The notes beneath the pieces were generated by a model that ran no database searches, was not told the DNA's origin, and worked only from the letters and a program-made list of their open reading frames with translations. A DNA stretch of 40,810 nucleotides from Blautia sp. (GTDB lineage Bacteria; Bacillota; Clostridia; Lachnospirales; Lachnospiraceae). The translations under genes and the position numbers were made by a program. This document shows, in pieces, positions 38,500-40,810 of the stretch (position 1 is its first letter; every line of letters starts with the position of its first letter). Location: positions 1-40,810 of the forward strand of contig JARIAR010000006.1 in the NCBI GenBank assembly GCA_029257805.1. The letters run 5' to 3'.

Positions 38500-38562
38500 T
38501 ATAATTGGCTATCTAACTGCCATCCCCTTAACAACAACAAAATAAAATTACTCTTAATCTAA

Positions 38563-40455
38563 TCAATGCAATGTTTTCTTTACGCGATATGTATTATACA
38601 TATCATGTATATATGTCGTTCCTACAATTTCTTGATTTTCATGACCTTGTATCAATTTACTAAAAAGATATTCAAAAAGTCCCTGATATATTCTTCCCTG
38701 AAATATTCGCCCCATAGTATCTACAATACTCTGTATCTCTTCGATTTTAGTCAAATCATATTGTTTTAAGGCACCATCAACATAAGTTTTGTAATCCCAT
38801 TCTTCTTTATTATCATAGTTATCCATACTTTGTTGGAAATAGAAAACATGAAGCATATCATAGTTTGTTACACCTATCAGTTCTTGTGAATCTATTAAAA
38901 TTTTTTCTTCAGTCTCATAATATTTATATTTTTTCCAATCCTCAACAATATTTCCAATCTCATATGGTTGCGACAGATTAAAAATCCAATATCCAGAAAC
39001 CTTAATATCTATCCACTTTATATCGTTAATCCTTTGGTTTGTCCGTATTAAGATTGGAGATCCACCATAAAATAATTTCATGAGAAATTCTATATTTGCC
39101 CCAGATGGGAAAACACTCAACTTATTGAATGCTTTATTATAAAAAACTATATGTGTAATCATAATACTATTAAATAGCGAATTCATAAACTCTTTCGTAA
39201 GATCTTTTTTATCAAATAAATCCGCAGTTATAATAAAAGCTTCCAGTAAATTACCATAAAGACGCAAATTTCTAAATTGTCGTTCAAACAATATATTGTC
39301 TATATTATATTTAATATTCTCATTCAAGAAACCTTTTATTATTTCCTGCTTTCCATCATCTATCAATATTTTATTTTTAATACAGTTATCTATTACAGAT
39401 ATTCTGACTTCCGGCAAAACAATTTTTCTATACTCAATACAATTCAATTTACTTCTTAAGATATCATAAATAAATTTTTCCCCCAAGACTTCCGAATTGC
39501 ATATAATAACTACTTTCATTCCATATATCTCTACAATATCATTAATGAGACCTATTGCGATATTATATTTATCAATATCTATTCTTTCCAAATTGTAGCT
39601 AAAGAAGTCTTCAATCTTTTGAAAGGACTCTCCTACACGCTCAAATTCTTTTTCAATTTCTTTAAATTCCGATATAGAATTTCTTCCATGTGTAACATTC
39701 GAAAGCAAAAAAGATTTTTTTTTATACAAATGCGGAGATTTTTCTTTAATTATTGCCCTCGATGTAATTCTTTCAAAATCATCAAAAATAAAAATCGAAC
39801 CCCTTTTTATCGAATCATATCCATATGCTTTCTTAAAAAATTTAACCATTGCCCCTCCGATAATAGGTACAAATTGCATTGCTTTTATCAAAAGTGCATA
39901 AAAAGACTTATCATTTTGTTCGATAGTATTACTAATTTCTTTTACTAATTCCTTCCGCGAATCAAGTCCAAAGCAAGAAATTCGATATACTTTTGTTTTT
40001 GAATGACGAAAATACTTATCAAAGAACTTCTCTACTTCGTATGTTTTCCCCGTCCCCCATTCACCCGTAACTAAAAAACAACGTGGAATACTAGAATCCT
40101 GTAAATACCTAAAAAGACTTTCTTCAAAACGATTACTACCTTTCTGTTTTTTCAACCATCGCTCCCATACTAATTTTAGCAACCAATTTAAAAATTGAAT
40201 TACTAAAAATGTAGCAATAATTATTCTAAATAGCTTTTCTGCACACAAATATATATTCTTAATAGTTACCAAATCAATATCCACATACCATGTAGTAAGA
40301 TATATGCAAATATTTTTGCACATTTTACGCAAAGCATCTATCCGATAAATTAAAATACCAAAAACACTAATAATTACCAAAAAATCTATATTTGTCTTTA
40401 ATTTTAAAAATATTTTCTCTATCATCTTTTGCATTTTCTTCTCTCTTATTCCCAT
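38563..40455 (-). CDS. KAP-family P-loop NTPase, membrane-associated
   Basis: The 630-aa protein has two hydrophobic segments at about residues 23-38 and 75-97, then a Walker A motif GEWGTGKT at 131-138 and a Walker B motif SIFIFDDFERI at 220-230. A hydrophobic stretch (MQFVPIIGGAMV, about 192-204) lies between the two motifs, as is characteristic of KAP NTPases. The GTP/ATP-binding domain continues to about residue 400, and the C-terminal 230 residues show no known domain. KAP NTPases include PifA of plasmid F, which blocks phage T7 growth, so a phage-exclusion role is likely but unproven. The gene follows the RloB-family gene by 17 bases. Codon use is extremely AT-rich. No strong ribosome binding site precedes the ATG at 40455; ATGs at 40434 and 40425 are alternatives. 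Confidence 0.85.
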   Translation of the reverse strand: MGIREKKMQKMIEKIFLKLKTNIDFLVIISVFGILIYRIDALRKMCKNICIYLTTWYVDIDLVTIKNIYLCAEKLFRIIIATFLVIQFLNWLLKLVWERWLKKQKGSNRFEESLFRYLQDSSIPRCFLVTGEWGTGKTYEVEKFFDKYFRHSKTKVYRISCFGLDSRKELVKEISNTIEQNDKSFYALLIKAMQFVPIIGGAMVKFFKKAYGYDSIKRGSIFIFDDFERITSRAIIKEKSPHLYKKKSFLLSNVTHGRNSISEFKEIEKEFERVGESFQKIEDFFSYNLERIDIDKYNIAIGLINDIVEIYGMKVVIICNSEVLGEKFIYDILRSKLNCIEYRKIVLPEVRISVIDNCIKNKILIDDGKQEIIKGFLNENIKYNIDNILFERQFRNLRLYGNLLEAFIITADLFDKKDLTKEFMNSLFNSIMITHIVFYNKAFNKLSVFPSGANIEFLMKLFYGGSPILIRTNQRINDIKWIDIKVSGYWIFNLSQPYEIGNIVEDWKKYKYYETEEKILIDSQELIGVTNYDMLHVFYFQQSMDNYDNKEEWDYKTYVDGALKQYDLTKIEEIQSIVDTMGRIFQGRIYQGLFEYLFSKLIQGHENQEIVGTTYIHDMYNTYRVKKTLH

Positions 40456-40472
40456 AAATCATTTGAAAATAT

Positions 40473-40810
40473 TCACTCTTCCAAAAACGACTTTTGCATT
40501 TTTTCCGGCAAATACTTTGCCAATTCCTCCACCAACTCATATACTTTCGTTCCCGGTGCTATCTCTGTCGGTGTTTTCCCCTGTCCCACTTTTATAATTC
40601 GCTTCGCATATCGTATCGCTAATTTAGGACTTCCATACTCCATTAACAATTCAAAAATGTTATACATATTTTTCTCATACTTACCAATCCCAAGTTCTTG
40701 AAATTTCTCATTAAGGAACTTCTTATACTCAGATCTGTGGTTGTTTGAAGTATAATATGCAAAATGCAGCAGAAACCAAAACTCTATGCACTCGTTACTC
40801 CATGCCGCAT
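40473..40810 (-). CDS. RloB-family protein, C-terminal part (5' end outside window)
   Basis: The minus-strand frame is open from the window edge to TGA at 40473 and gives 112 residues. AAWSNECIEFWFLLHF followed by a YYTSNNHRSEYKKFL segment is the hallmark of the RloB-like family (related to lactococcal AbiLii), and the rest (YAKRIIKV, EIAPGTKVYELVEELAKYL) fits its C-terminus. RloB is usually encoded just after an AAA/ABC-type ATPase (RloA/AbiLi) and found in restriction or phage-defence loci. The partner would be upstream, beyond 40810. An internal ATG at 40667 is not the start, because the homology continues upstream of it. Confidence 0.78.
   Translation of the reverse strand, partial: AAWSNECIEFWFLLHFAYYTSNNHRSEYKKFLNEKFQELGIGKYEKNMYNIFELLMEYGSPKLAIRYAKRIIKVGQGKTPTEIAPGTKVYELVEELAKYLPEKMQKSFLEE

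Larger units (their letters stand above)
36834..40810. mobile_element. One end of an integrated element with a serine recombinase and AT-rich cargo (continues past the window)
   Basis: The boundary is placed near the 3' end of the recombinase gene, where the remnant reading frame of a host gene begins. The exact crossover cannot be seen without the other end, so the true edge may be 10-25 bases away. To the right are the recombinase, a KAP NTPase and an RloB-family gene, all on the minus strand. The cargo is clearly more AT-rich by eye than the ribosomal genes to the left. No phage structural or conjugation gene is visible, so the element type is unknown. Confidence 0.7.

Noticed and set aside
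36834-40810. Prophage or conjugative element
   Set aside because: No structural, replication or transfer gene is visible in this part, so only integrated element is claimed.

Overview
The window looks like the chromosome of a low-GC Firmicute of class Clostridia, most likely a gut Lachnospiraceae (Blautia/Dorea type). The reasons are the YesMN-style sugar regulators beside an ATPase-less sugar ABC transporter, the AGGAGG ribosome binding sites, the TTGACA/TATAAT promoters, the Firmicute L10 leader and small families such as DUF6472. The genus is an inference; nothing in the window fixes it.

Layout. (1) 1-150 is the 3' end of a rubrerythrin gene. (2) 235-10381 is a carbohydrate uptake locus. 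A leftward operon carries a solute-binding lipoprotein, two permeases and a DUF5107/TPR protein. Divergent to it is a rightward operon of sensor kinase, membrane-tethered solute-binding protein and AraC-type response regulator. (3) 10397-15189 is the leftward str operon (rpsL, rpsG, fusA, tuf) with a near-consensus promoter before rpsL and a second one before tuf. (4) 15242-19526 holds a cell-wall amidase, a class A beta-lactamase-fold serine hydrolase, and a LysR regulator divergent from a two-gene chromate-type transporter. (5) 19521-23155 is a leftward Ser/Thr kinase, PP2C phosphatase and unknown 408-aa protein cassette. (6) 23244-32311 is the leftward rplJ-rplL-rpoB-rpoC operon with an L10 leader, a transcription attenuator and a terminator. 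(7) 32338-34143 holds upp and, divergently, a YitT-family membrane protein preceded by a possible leader peptide whose stop codon lies in a terminator loop. (8) 34142-36619 is a compact leftward operon of small genes: an 86-aa unknown, a GNAT acetyltransferase, an SGNH hydrolase, yaaA and DUF6472.

(9) From about 36820 to the window end lies one end of an integrated mobile element. A large serine recombinase abuts a 53-codon tail of an interrupted host gene. Behind the recombinase is very AT-rich cargo: a membrane-bound KAP-family P-loop NTPase and, 17 bases upstream of it, an RloB-family (AbiLii-like) gene that runs off the window. This is the most likely place for a new system: KAP NTPases and RloB/AbiL are both linked to phage exclusion, and here they sit in one apparent operon.

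Two features of gene order stand out. The rpoBC and rpsLG-fusA-tuf operons, usually adjacent in Firmicutes, are separated by about 8 kb of unrelated genes on both strands. The rplJL-rpoBC operon also starts at its own promoter, with no rplK-rplA in front of it.
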